The translations under genes were made by a program, and so were the position numbers. The notes under the pieces are model-generated. The model did no database searches, had not been told where the DNA came from, and worked only from the letters and a program-made list of their open reading frames with translations. Of a stretch of DNA of 64,000 nt, positions 23,901-32,131 are shown piece after piece. Source of the stretch: Myripristis murdjan. Its lineage: Eukaryota; Chordata; Actinopteri; Holocentriformes; Holocentridae. The stretch's first letter is position 1. Every line of letters begins with the position of its first letter. The stretch is from assembly GCF_902150065.1 (NCBI RefSeq), contig NC_043994.1, forward strand, positions 26,368,913 through 26,432,912. Reading direction: 5' to 3'.

Positions 23901-26873
23901 GATCCGGATATGAAGTCAAAGTCCACATTTATTTACTCCAATAATGCTGTAAGTATGTGCCATACAGGGTGTTAAATAATTTGACAGAGGTCTCATGCAC
24001 CACCCATTGTCCACAACATCATCAGGTCATACCCGTTTAGGTTTAGGCAAATTTAGGAGTGGCTCAGTTGTACAAATCACTATGAAACATCTACACCACG
24101 CTCTGATGGTGCTGGCAGTCTTAATTAGAGTCTAAATTTACACAAAATCATAGCTATCATGCCAAGCACAGGATAGCTAAGGAGGACTGCATGCTCAAGT
24201 TTAGCTCCACTGCCTCTTATAGATCTCTCAGTATTTACCAGCCACTGAAAAGAACTGGGTTGTGTTCAACATCAAACAGACAGTGTGACTGCAAACATTT
24301 ATAATCAGCAGATGACAGGTGTTGAAAATCTTCCTTCCTGCCCAGTCCTAGAGGGAAAGGAACTTCACCTCAGCTTATCAGGCCACACCTGAACTGATAA
24401 GAGGCCTGGACCAGGCCCTGCTCACTCTCTCCCTTTGTGTGGTGCGGCAGGTTGTTCTGCAGGTGATACTACATATCTTCTACAGTTGCCTGTGCATTGG
24501 ATGCATTATTTGCGTAAGTTAAGGATATTTGTTATGGTTATTATTGTTTGTTTTAATTGCATTGAAATTTACTAGAGTACCCCTGTTTGCTGATCGTTTT
24601 CATTTGCCTTGTAGACATTAAATAATCTGTGACAGTCAACTACTGAGGAGGAAATCCTTAGAAAAGACAATAAACTGTGGAACGGCTCTCATCTCTGGTC
24701 CTCATGCTTTAACTGGAAAAGCACTGCAGAAGCTCTTCAATTAACCCAGCTACCACAAAGTCAATTTTCTGCAACAGGTAACACCATAACACACACTTGG
24801 CAATTACATATAAAGTGGCCATTTAAATAACTTTCTACTTCTGCAAGTCCAAACAACAATACCATTCCAAAGCAGTAAACACCAGTGACAACTAGGGCCT
24901 GGGCGATAAGAACACAATCAAATATCACAATATCTTTGACTGAATAACTTTATATCGATATAGTGATGATATTGAAGAGATGACTACTGATGTTCTCATA
25001 ATTTAAACAGAAAAGTTTTCTGATAAACAATTATTAGTGATGTGGATATGATGATAGAACAACAAGAACAATCTAGTAATACCAGAAAACTACATCTAAG
25101 TCAAACTGCATCAAAATACGACAATATCCAAGACGATATCTGGTCTTATATCCAGATATTGATATAATATTGATATAATCACCCAGCTCTAGTGATAACA
25201 ATACATGTATTCACTATACAGTATTTCCCCAATGATTGACTGGCCCAATATGACTTACCCCAGATGGGCAGATCGTCGATGTACATTTGGTACCAGTAGT
25301 GATTCTTTATAGCATAGACAAAGGCATCCCGTTTGGCTTTGTCCAGGTCAATTTCACAGTATGTTGTCTGCATAACTTCCTCTAGTGAGACCAAAAAAAA
25401 AAAATGCAAAATCAGTTTTGATCAGATAAAAGGAGGAAGATTTTGTATGATAAAAATGATTCAGAAATACAGTAAGAACTGAAAGCCGGTCATTCTGATT
25501 CACTCATCAATTCGGATGTGTTCAACAAGTGTGTGAAACGTCATGCAAATACTGAATACCTTTGAATTTTATGTCTAGCCCGCTGAATTCGAGCTCCACT
25601 CCCTGCAGGGCCTCTCCAAGTGTTTCATGGTAATGACTGATGGTCTTCTTCGTGCCCACGCAGAAGGGCAAAGAGAAATACTTGTATGTCTCTTGTCGGT
25701 TGTGGTAAGGCCCCACTGTATTCATCCATAAAACCACCTCCTCTTTATCTGTGTACTGCGAAAAGAAGCACAAGAGCTCTAAAGTCCAAGAATGCACCGG
25801 TCCTGCTCATCTTAATAGCTCCATGTGGTCATCATTTGATTATTCTGGGCAAACAAGTCTTTGGCTCATAAATCCATGATGTGCAAGAGTTTGGTGCAAA
25901 ACTGCAGCACTTACAACGTCTTAATGTAGAAAGTGGGACACAAAAGCACATAAACTTTTTGGAGTTGCGTCATATTTCCACTGAAACAGGCTAGTAAATG
26001 AGAGTCCAACTCCATTCAAATACATGCGGGTTTATGAAAATACTACACACTTATCACTGCGTAGGTTTAAGACATTGTACTACAGCTGAGTATACGTATA
26101 TTTGCAAGTGCAGTCTTCAAGGCTTCAACGTCATATCCTCTTTCACTACACTAAGTATTGACTGTCATATTCTGGATTTTATATTATATTGTTGTTAACA
26201 AGTTATAGAGAGGGGGTTTTGAGGGAAACAATGAAAACAGGTAGACGAGAGCCAAAGAGAGGCCCTTAACGATACACCGGCACCGGAACAACACAATATT
26301 ACACAGCTAGCGATACTGCTAACGCTAGCTGGCACAGCAACACCTGTCACTTGTCTTCTGCTGGTGTTTTTCTGTGGGCTGAGCAGCTTTCCGTGCTGCC
26401 CCTGTCAGCGCTAACACTTGGTGATTTTGAGCAACTAGCTAGCCTGAGTGCACAGCCTCCGCCGGTGCTACACAGCCCGGTTTGGAAGAGGAGCTAATAA
26501 GCTAGCTAGCTGCTAAGCGTTAGCCGCAAAGCACTTGGACCGATCAGAGCTAACGAGCTAATTAACTGAACGCGAGTCGGTTCGATGACTAACTGGTTAT
26601 AGTGGGATAACACCGTAATCAAAGTTAGCTAATGTGACATGTCATGGGTTCAATCTTCTTGTGTGCAGTTAGCCACCGCGGCTAATGTTAGCAAGTTACC
26701 CCGGAGAGCACAAACGTCCATTATTTCCAACACACGCAGGGCTGCCCCTGTTCAATCGGCCTCCGAGCGGCTTGTCTTACCGTGTGTTCGTGTTCATCTG
26801 CGCCGACAGGTAACGAAGAGCCCACTAAAGCGACAAGCACCGCCACTGCTATCTTCCACCGGGAAGATCCCAT
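15343..26873 (-). CDS. tm9sf3: Transmembrane 9 superfamily member 3, complete 15-exon coding region
   Basis: Nonaspanin of the Golgi/endosomal membrane. Coding exons in transcript order: 26873-26781, 25755-25560, 25381-25259, 22972-22812, 22616-22539, 21872-21741, 21132-20966, 20458-20364, 20241-20111, 19129-18990, 18272-18204, 18083-17937, 17178-17095, 16931-16855, 15410-15343; 1,761 nt, 586 aa (human 589), all phases consistent. Exon 1 encodes a signal peptide ([18 protein letters not shown]..., likely cut before DEHEHT). The lumenal domain contains [20 protein letters not shown] and [13 protein letters not shown], and is followed by nine membrane spans (for example [20 protein letters not shown]). 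The C-terminus NVKID carries the KxD-type signal that nonaspanins use for COPI-dependent Golgi retention. Near identity to mammalian TM9SF3 suggests strong constraint. Introns carry MITE fragments only. Confidence 0.98.
16362..16390. repeat. (GATA)n tract in a tm9sf3 intron
   Basis: GATAGATAGATAGATA is followed by GAAGGAAGG. It may mark the tail of a decayed retroposon, but nothing more is recognisable. Confidence 0.8.
16500..16835. repeat. Decayed MITE (TAGGGCTGCAACTAAT family) in a tm9sf3 intron
   Basis: The right end ATTATTATTAGCTGCAGCCC is the terminus of this family. The interior holds GATGAATCGGTTAATCC and AACAACTAGTCAATC words typical of it. It ends only about 20 bp below the exon at 16855-16931, on the donor side in sense. 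Confidence 0.5.
17886..17916. repeat. Poly(A)/poly(T) tract next to a tm9sf3 exon
   Basis: About 30 bp of A on the plus strand, 20 bp from the exon at 17937-18083. In sense it is a T-run just downstream of the splice donor. Confidence 0.9.
21257..21420. repeat. MITE fragment (CTAGGACTACAACT... end) in a tm9sf3 intron
   Basis: The words TAGATTATTTTTTCAAATAACCGATTAATC and CTTAGTCTGACAAGCAGC (here given in part) are those of the same family as 16500-16835. It is truncated. Confidence 0.45.
22107..22127. repeat. Short (CA)n microsatellite in a tm9sf3 intron
   Basis: Ten CA units flanked by AATA and GGTCTG. Simple sequence with no gene content. Confidence 0.9.
22973..24892. other. tm9sf3 intron 3, mostly unique sequence
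   Basis: About 1.9 kb between the exon at 22812-22972 and the MITE at 24893. I see no conserved coding block, repeat family or RNA gene. The short reading frames are not supported. Confidence 0.5.
24893..25191. mobile_element. 299-bp hAT MITE (TAGGGCCTGGGCGAT ends) in tm9sf3 intron 3
   Basis: The ends TAGGGCCTGGGCGAT and (reverse complement) TAGAGCTGGGTGATT form imperfect terminal inverted repeats. They are flanked by GTGACAAC (24885-24892) and GTGATAAC (25192-25199), an 8-bp duplication with one difference. The interior is rich in ATCACAATATC/GATATTG words. Same family as the MITE at 48293-48575. Confidence 0.8.
26300..26700. promoter_or_regulatory. GCTAGC/TTAGC-rich cluster in tm9sf3 intron 1
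   Basis: This stretch just inside intron 1 has many GCTAGC, GCTAACG and GTTAGC words (for example AAGCTAGCTAGCTGCTAAGCG). Such clusters are often seen close to transcription starts in fish genomes. No coding content. A role in promoter activity is inferred from position only. Confidence 0.35.
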
Positions 26874-27235
26874 TATTTTCGGCCAAAGTGAGCAGAAAGA
26901 TAGGGGATGTTAGCTTTGTAGGGGCTATCCCACCTTCTTCCTGGTTGTATGACAGAGGCAATTTTTTAGGGATGCTCTCATACGCATATGGCGTAAGCGC
27001 CTCACGAGCACCCAGCGCACATGGATCCTACTGGCCGCAGTGGGTCACGTGGTTCAGCGCAGCCATTCGCGTCGGAGAGCGGTGAGCGAGGCGGTGAGAA
27101 AAGAAACGGTGGCTGCACATCGTCCGCAACCTTCAGCCACGTCATCCGACTGCCAAGACACGGAGGCAGCGCTTCACCTTTGACAGGACGGATTCATGAA
27201 ACCTGATCCCGCTCCTGACACGCAGCTCCTGTCAA
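26874..27235 (-). promoter_or_regulatory. tm9sf3 5' UTR and promoter region with a CACGTG E-box
   Basis: GC-richer sequence directly upstream of the tm9sf3 ATG (26873). GGTCACGTGGT at 27043-27053 contains a perfect CACGTG E-box, 173 bp from the start codon. E-boxes of this kind are bound by USF, MITF and TFE3 factors, and TFE3 regulates Golgi and lysosomal genes. Actual binding is inferred. Confidence 0.4.
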
Positions 27236-28447
27236 ATCAAGCTGAACACACACCCCACCTAACTTTTCATACCTTTTATTATTCAAAGCATGCACAGAAG
27301 TCTCAAGCTTTTATTTTAAACACAGACTTTCATTTCTTCTTCATAGTCTAGTTTTGATGTAGTTTAAAAAGTCAAACACATGCATAAAAACACCCATCTG
27401 CCTCCATGCTCTCTCCCAAACAAAGACCTGGAGTTTGCTTTCCAGATGTAAAGTTAATCTTTTTTATCTGAAATCTTTATCTGATTTTGTAGATTCACAC
27501 CCCTGGTTTATTTTCCTTGTATTTGAATGCAAATGCAAATGCAGATTTTAGATGATGTTTGCATAAAAACAAAAAGCATCAGAAGAATCCACATTATTCA
27601 CAATTTGGATTAAAGATCATGTCAAAAAAGTCTATTTTCAGACTTCAACACCAAACCACATAGATGCCATCATACAGCCTTACTATCACTGCTGACTGCT
27701 CCAGCTTCACTGTAATTTTAGTAGTTTCTAAATAACTTCCAAATAACTTACAGCTGTAATATTTTGTAGGATTAATGCACAAGTAGTTTATACATAATGC
27801 ACATACTTTTTTTTTTAAACAAATTTCTAAGGTGCATATTTTTTCTTCCTTTCCTTTTCTTCTCTTGAGAATTTGAGCAACTGCAACAGAATTTCCCCTC
27901 GGGGATCAATAAAGTATTTCTGATTCTGATTCTGATAAGTAACACCAATCCACCTCATCAGCTTTTAATTCCTTAATAATACAATAAACCACCTCTGTTG
28001 CACTGTAGGACAATGTCTTGGTCAAACCGTCTCTCCCATGTATTACAGTGGCTTCAGAAAAGTATTAAAATGATTTATGCATATGCTCTTGTGCTCCAAA
28101 ATTAGTTTGAAATGCATTTATTTGGGATGTTTCAGCTAAAATCTGCACAAAGTGTCATTCCTTGTCAAAGCAGAATGGAAATTCTAGGAGCTTCAAAGTG
28201 TTTCATAGTGAAATTCAATGAGGAAATTAAATAGAAAACCACAACTGAAACGTGAACCCTCTGTACCACTACGTTTAGTGATGGAGCACAGAACACAACC
28301 TTCACCCACAAATATATTAAGATATGTAATTTACTGCCGTCTCGCCCTGCTCCCGCTGGGGCCTCCAGTCGTGCTACTTGGGGCCTGGTGGGAGGGCCTC
28401 TTGCTCGCCCCCCTGATGCCCCAGTCTGGCCTCACCTCTCATTGCAA
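27236..28447. other. Intergenic region upstream of tm9sf3
   Basis: AT-rich, with no exon recognised. It includes a retroposon tail at 27888-27940 and a run of unique sequence up to the interspersed repeat at 28448. Confidence 0.5.
27888..27940. repeat. Retroposon tail: GAATTTCCCCTCGGGGATCAATAAAG + (CTGATT)n
   Basis: The words AATTTCCCC, GGGGATCAATAAAG and a CTGATT tandem tail match the same family as the tail at 9676-9722, seen on the opposite strand. Only the tail is visible. Confidence 0.55.
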
Positions 28448-28815
28448 CATATCATTCATTCATTCATCTTCTAAACCGCTTATCCTCACTAGGGTCGCGG
28501 GGGGTTGCTGGAGCCTATCCCAGCGCTCATAGGGCGAAGGCAAGGAAACACCCTGAGCAGGTCACCAGTCCATCGCAGGGCAGACAGACAAACACTGACA
28601 TTCACACACACAGTCATACCTAGGGGCAATTTAGCTTCTCCAATTCACCTAACCTGCATGTCTTTGGACGGTGGGAGGAAACCAGAGTGCCCAGAGGAAA
28701 CCCACGCAGACACGGGGAGAACATGCAAACTCCACACAGAAAGGACCTTGGGTGGGAATCGAACCCAGGACCTTCTTATTGTGAGGCAACAGTGCAAACC
28801 ACTGCACCATTGCAA
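28448..28815. repeat. Teleost interspersed repeat (LINE 3'-end type), fuller copy
   Basis: It begins CATTCATTCATCTTCTAAACC and contains GGTTGCTGGAGCCTATCCCAG, GGTCACCAGTCCATCGCAGG, ACCTGCATGTCTTTGGAC, GGGAGAACATGCAAACTCCA and GGAATCGAACCCAGGACCTT (each in part). It ends AACCACTGCACCATTG. This roughly 370-bp unit is extremely common in teleost genomes. I believe it is the 3' end of a LINE but cannot name the family with certainty. A shorter copy lies at 41213-41505. Confidence 0.75.
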
Positions 28816-29084
28816 CATATATTATCAATTATTATTCTTATGATTGCCATTATCAAGATATATCGGCTTATATTAGATTGTGTTATGTATCGTATCATAT
28901 AATAATGGATTACTATGTTATATGATATCACATGATGTTATACTACATTTTGTGTTATATCACATGATAATGTGTTGTATCTGCTCGTATCATATATTAT
29001 TATATCACATTATATACATTATATTAGGCTAAATTATATTTCATTATATTACATTAAGACATGCCATATTGTATTGCATTCATG
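28816..29084. repeat. AT-rich low-complexity tract
   Basis: Imperfect repeats of ATATCACATGAT/TATTATAT words immediately 5' of the Tc1 insertion. No coding content. Confidence 0.8.
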
Positions 29085-29086
29085 TA

Positions 29087-30715
29087 CAGTACAGGCCAAA
29101 AGTATGGACACACCTTCTCATTCAATGCGTTTTATTTTCATGACTACATTGTAGATTCTCACTGAAGGAATCAAAACTATGAATGAACACATGTGGAGTT
29201 ATGTACTTAACAAAAAAAGGTGAAATAACTGAAAACATGTTTTATATTCTAGTTTCTTCAAAATAGCCACCCTTTGCTCTGATTACTGCTTTGCACACTC
29301 TTGGCATTCTCTCGATGAGCTTCAAGAGGTAGTCACCTGAAATGGTTTTCCAACAGTCTTGAAGGAGTTCCCAGAGGTGTTTAGCACTTGTTGGCCCCTT
29401 TGCCTTCACTCTGCGGTCCAGCTCACCCCAAACCATCTGGATTGGGTTCAGGTCCGGTGACTGTGGAGGCCAGGTCATCTGCCGCAGCACTCCATCACTC
29501 TCCTTCTTGGTCAAATAGCCCTTACACAGCCTGGAGGTGTGTTTGGGCTCATTGTCCTGCTGAAAAATAAATGATCGTCCAACTAAACGCAAACGGGATG
29601 GGATGGCATGTCGCTGCAGGATGCTGTGGTAGCCATGCTGGTTCAGTGTGCCTTCAATTTTGAATAAATCCCCAACAGTGTCACCAGCAAAACACCCCCA
29701 CACCATCACACCTCCTCCTCCATGCTTCACAGTGGGAACCAGGCATGTGGAATCCATCCGTTCACCTTTTCTGCGTCTCAAAAAGACAAGGCGGTTGGAA
29801 CCAAAGATCTCAAATTTGGACTCATCAGACCAAAGCACAGATTTCCACTGGTCTACTGTCCATTCCTTGTGTTTCTTGGCCCAAACAAATCTCTTCTGCT
29901 TGTTGCCTCTCCTTAGCAGTGGTTTCCTAGCAGCTATTTGACCATGAAGGCCTGTAGGCAGTCTCCATGAAGGCAGTCTCCTCTTAACAGTTGTTCTAGA
30001 GATGGGTCTGCTGCTAGAACTCTGTGTGGCATTTATCTGGTCTCTGATCTGAGCTGCTTTTAACTTGCGATTTCTGAGGCTGGTGACTCGGATGAACTTG
30101 TCCTCAGAAGCAGAGGTGACTCTTGCTCTTCCTTTCCTGGGGCGGTCCTCATGTGTGCCAGTTTCGTTGTAGCGCTTGATGGTTTTTGCAACTCCACTTG
30201 GGGACACATTTAAAGTTTTTGCAATTTTCCGGACTGACTGACCTTCATTTCTTAAAGTAATGATGGCCACTCGTTTTTCTTTAGTTAGCTGATTGGTTCT
30301 TGCCATAATATGAATTTTAACAGTTGTCCAATAGGGCTGTCGGCTGTGTAGTAACCTGACTTCTGCACAACACAACTGATGGTCCCAACCCCATTGATAA
30401 AGCAAGAAAGTCCACTAATTAACCCTGATATGGCACACCTGTGAAGTGAAAACCATTTCAGGTGACTACCTCTTGAAGCTCATCGAGAGAATGCCAAGAG
30501 TGTGCAAAGCAGTAATCAGTGCAAAGGGTGGCTATTTTGAAGAAACTAGAATATAAAACGTTTTCAGTTATTTCACCTTTTTTTGTTAAGTACATAACTC
30601 CACGTGTTCATTCATAGTTTTGATTCCTTCAGTGAGAATCTACAATGTAAATAGTCATGAAAATAAAGAAAACGCATTGAATGAGAAGGTGTGTCCAAAC
30701 TTTTGGCCTGTACTG
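29087..30715 (-). mobile_element. Tc1/mariner transposon, structurally complete (1,629 bp)
   Basis: The element is bounded by TA dinucleotides at 29085-29086 and 30716-30717. It has terminal inverted repeats starting CAGTACAGGCCAAAAGT. The inverted repeats are long: 29087-29350 pairs with 30448-30715 with few differences. One full-length transposase frame lies on the minus strand (30306-29242), so the left repeat reaches into the last 36 codons of the gene. It is a Tc1-like (DDE) cut-and-paste transposon. Few differences between its own two repeats suggest a fairly young insertion. Confidence 0.95.
29242..30306 (-). CDS. Tc1-like transposase, full-length frame but catalytic Glu replaced by Gln
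   Basis: 354 aa from the ATG at 30306 (MARTNQLTKEKR). An upstream in-frame extension to 30405 is read in the DNA but is not typical of Tc1 proteins. The N-terminal paired-type helix-turn-helix is at residues 1-110 with the GRPR-like linker RPRKGRARV. The catalytic domain has D161 (LWSDESKF) and D251 (FQQDNEPKH). The third acidic residue should follow SPDLNPI, but residue 290 is Gln (codon CAG, 29439-29437) instead of Glu. Residues 111-120 look like a small in-frame duplication (GGCAGTCTCC twice on the plus strand). The protein could still bind the terminal repeats, but cleavage is not expected. The last 36 codons are also present, inverted, in the right terminal repeat. Confidence 0.9.
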   Translation of the reverse strand: MARTNQLTKEKRVAIITLRNEGQSVRKIAKTLNVSPSGVAKTIKRYNETGTHEDRPRKGRARVTSASEDKFIRVTSLRNRKLKAAQIRDQINATQSSSSRPISRTTVKRRLPSWRLPTGLHGQIAARKPLLRRGNKQKRFVWAKKHKEWTVDQWKSVLWSDESKFEIFGSNRLVFLRRRKGERMDSTCLVPTVKHGGGGVMVWGCFAGDTVGDLFKIEGTLNQHGYHSILQRHAIPSRLRLVGRSFIFQQDNEPKHTSRLCKGYLTKKESDGVLRQMTWPPQSPDLNPIQMVWGELDRRVKAKGPTSAKHLWELLQDCWKTISGDYLLKLIERMPRVCKAVIRAKGGYFEETRI

Positions 30716-30717
30716 TA

Positions 30718-30746
30718 TGTATGTATGTGTATGCATATATAGACAT

Positions 30747-30793
<47 letters not shown>

Positions 30794-30836
30794 ATTTATT
30801 TATTTACGTTATATTACCATACTCTGTTTTCTCATC

Positions 30837-30888
<52 letters not shown>

Positions 30889-30895
30889 TATACAT
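30718..30895. repeat. Two (CA)n microsatellites next to the Tc1 right end
   Basis: (GTAT)n/(ATAC)n words lead into (CA)n at about 30752-30791, and a second (CA)n lies at about 30838-30885, separated by a 45-bp unique stretch. Simple sequence. Confidence 0.95.
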
Positions 30896-32131
30896 ACCAT
30901 TGCAACTGTATGTTGTCTGTTGTGGTTTGTACTGTTTGTCCAGCATCTGTATCTTATGTTCACTTGGTGTAATTTATTTGTCCCCTATGTCACTTTGCTT
31001 ATGTCACCTTGTCTGTTTTCACTTAACTTCAACAATGAAAAAAAAAAAAAAAAAAAAAAAAGATAAAGATATGCAGTGGGGACTTCAGGCCACAGCAAGA
31101 AATGGGAAATGTGAGCAAATTTGTAAATTCAGAATATTTGACACATCCAACTACAAAGTAAAGACAGTGAATGAATAATACATTGTATAAAATATTTTTG
31201 GCACTGAGACAACTCAGCCAAAGCAGTGTGGAAGCCTTTTTACAAACTAAATTTTTCTGCCACTGGATTTAAAAAAAAAAAAAAAAATTCCACATACCTT
31301 TGTTGAACATCTTCTTCCTTTTTTTGAAGATTTTAGACTAAAAATCAAAATTAAGTTTGATGGGAACCAAATCTGAGGCACAAAATGTGAGGTAGAACAT
31401 GTTTAAGCCGCTCTCAGTTCCTTTGTTTGTCCACTTCTAACCACTTTGGGTTCACAGGATTCCCACAACCAAAGGTGTTCCTGAATGCACCTTTAAATGT
31501 TGCTAACAGGTTGCACTGTGCCAGGTGGCCCCAGAGACTCTGCAGGGTTTTGCAGAATCTCTGAGGCCAAAAATGCCCCAGGTTTTTCTGTGTTTCTTTG
31601 TTTTATGGACTAAAAATGTTTGACTCTGATACTGCAATGCAGACACACAAAGACCTGCTTTCTGATGAAGGTTTTCATTACAAATCACAAAGAATTCACA
31701 TGTGCTATTCCAGAATCCACGGGTATAATATTACCATCAGAGGAAAACAGGTTTTGAGACTTTCTACAGGTGTTTTAAGAAATGTTACTGATACCAGTGG
31801 ATTGCCAAACTGAAAATCCAGTCTTGCACAGTAGATGAACAATATCACCACAAAGGAATATCCAGCAGAGGGCAGCACTCTCTGGCCCCAGTCAAGCTTC
31901 TTTCATAAAATCCTATTTCTTTTTGCAAGAATTCAGAAAATATTACCCAAACAGATGCAAAAGAAATTGACTCACGTCTTCCTGACAAGTTCAGCAATAC
32001 CATAAACAAATAAAAATAATGTTTCTAATAGAATCAAACATCTTAAGGCAAGTGTTATGGAGATAATCACCAACCACAAAACATCTGAAGTTTAAGGTTT
32101 AACAAAATGAATTCAGTGCTCTGTGATGTCT
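30896..32131. other. Intergenic region downstream of the abhd12-like gene
   Basis: It holds A-runs at about 31038-31061 and 31270-31287 and otherwise unique AT-rich sequence. The part next to 32132 should be the 3' UTR of the abhd12-like gene; no canonical AATAAA was found close by. I see no exon. Confidence 0.45.

Noticed and set aside
28218-28843. Two overlapping frames of 104 and 112 codons
   Set aside because: They run through the common LINE-tail repeat and have no relation to known proteins.
30307-30405. 33-codon N-terminal extension of the Tc1 transposase
   Set aside because: Tc1 transposases normally begin at the M of MARTNQ-type sequences; the upstream part is 5' leader that happens to be open.
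30738-30886. Regularly spaced CA blocks resembling an array
   Set aside because: Two simple microsatellites in a eukaryotic genome, not a CRISPR-like array.
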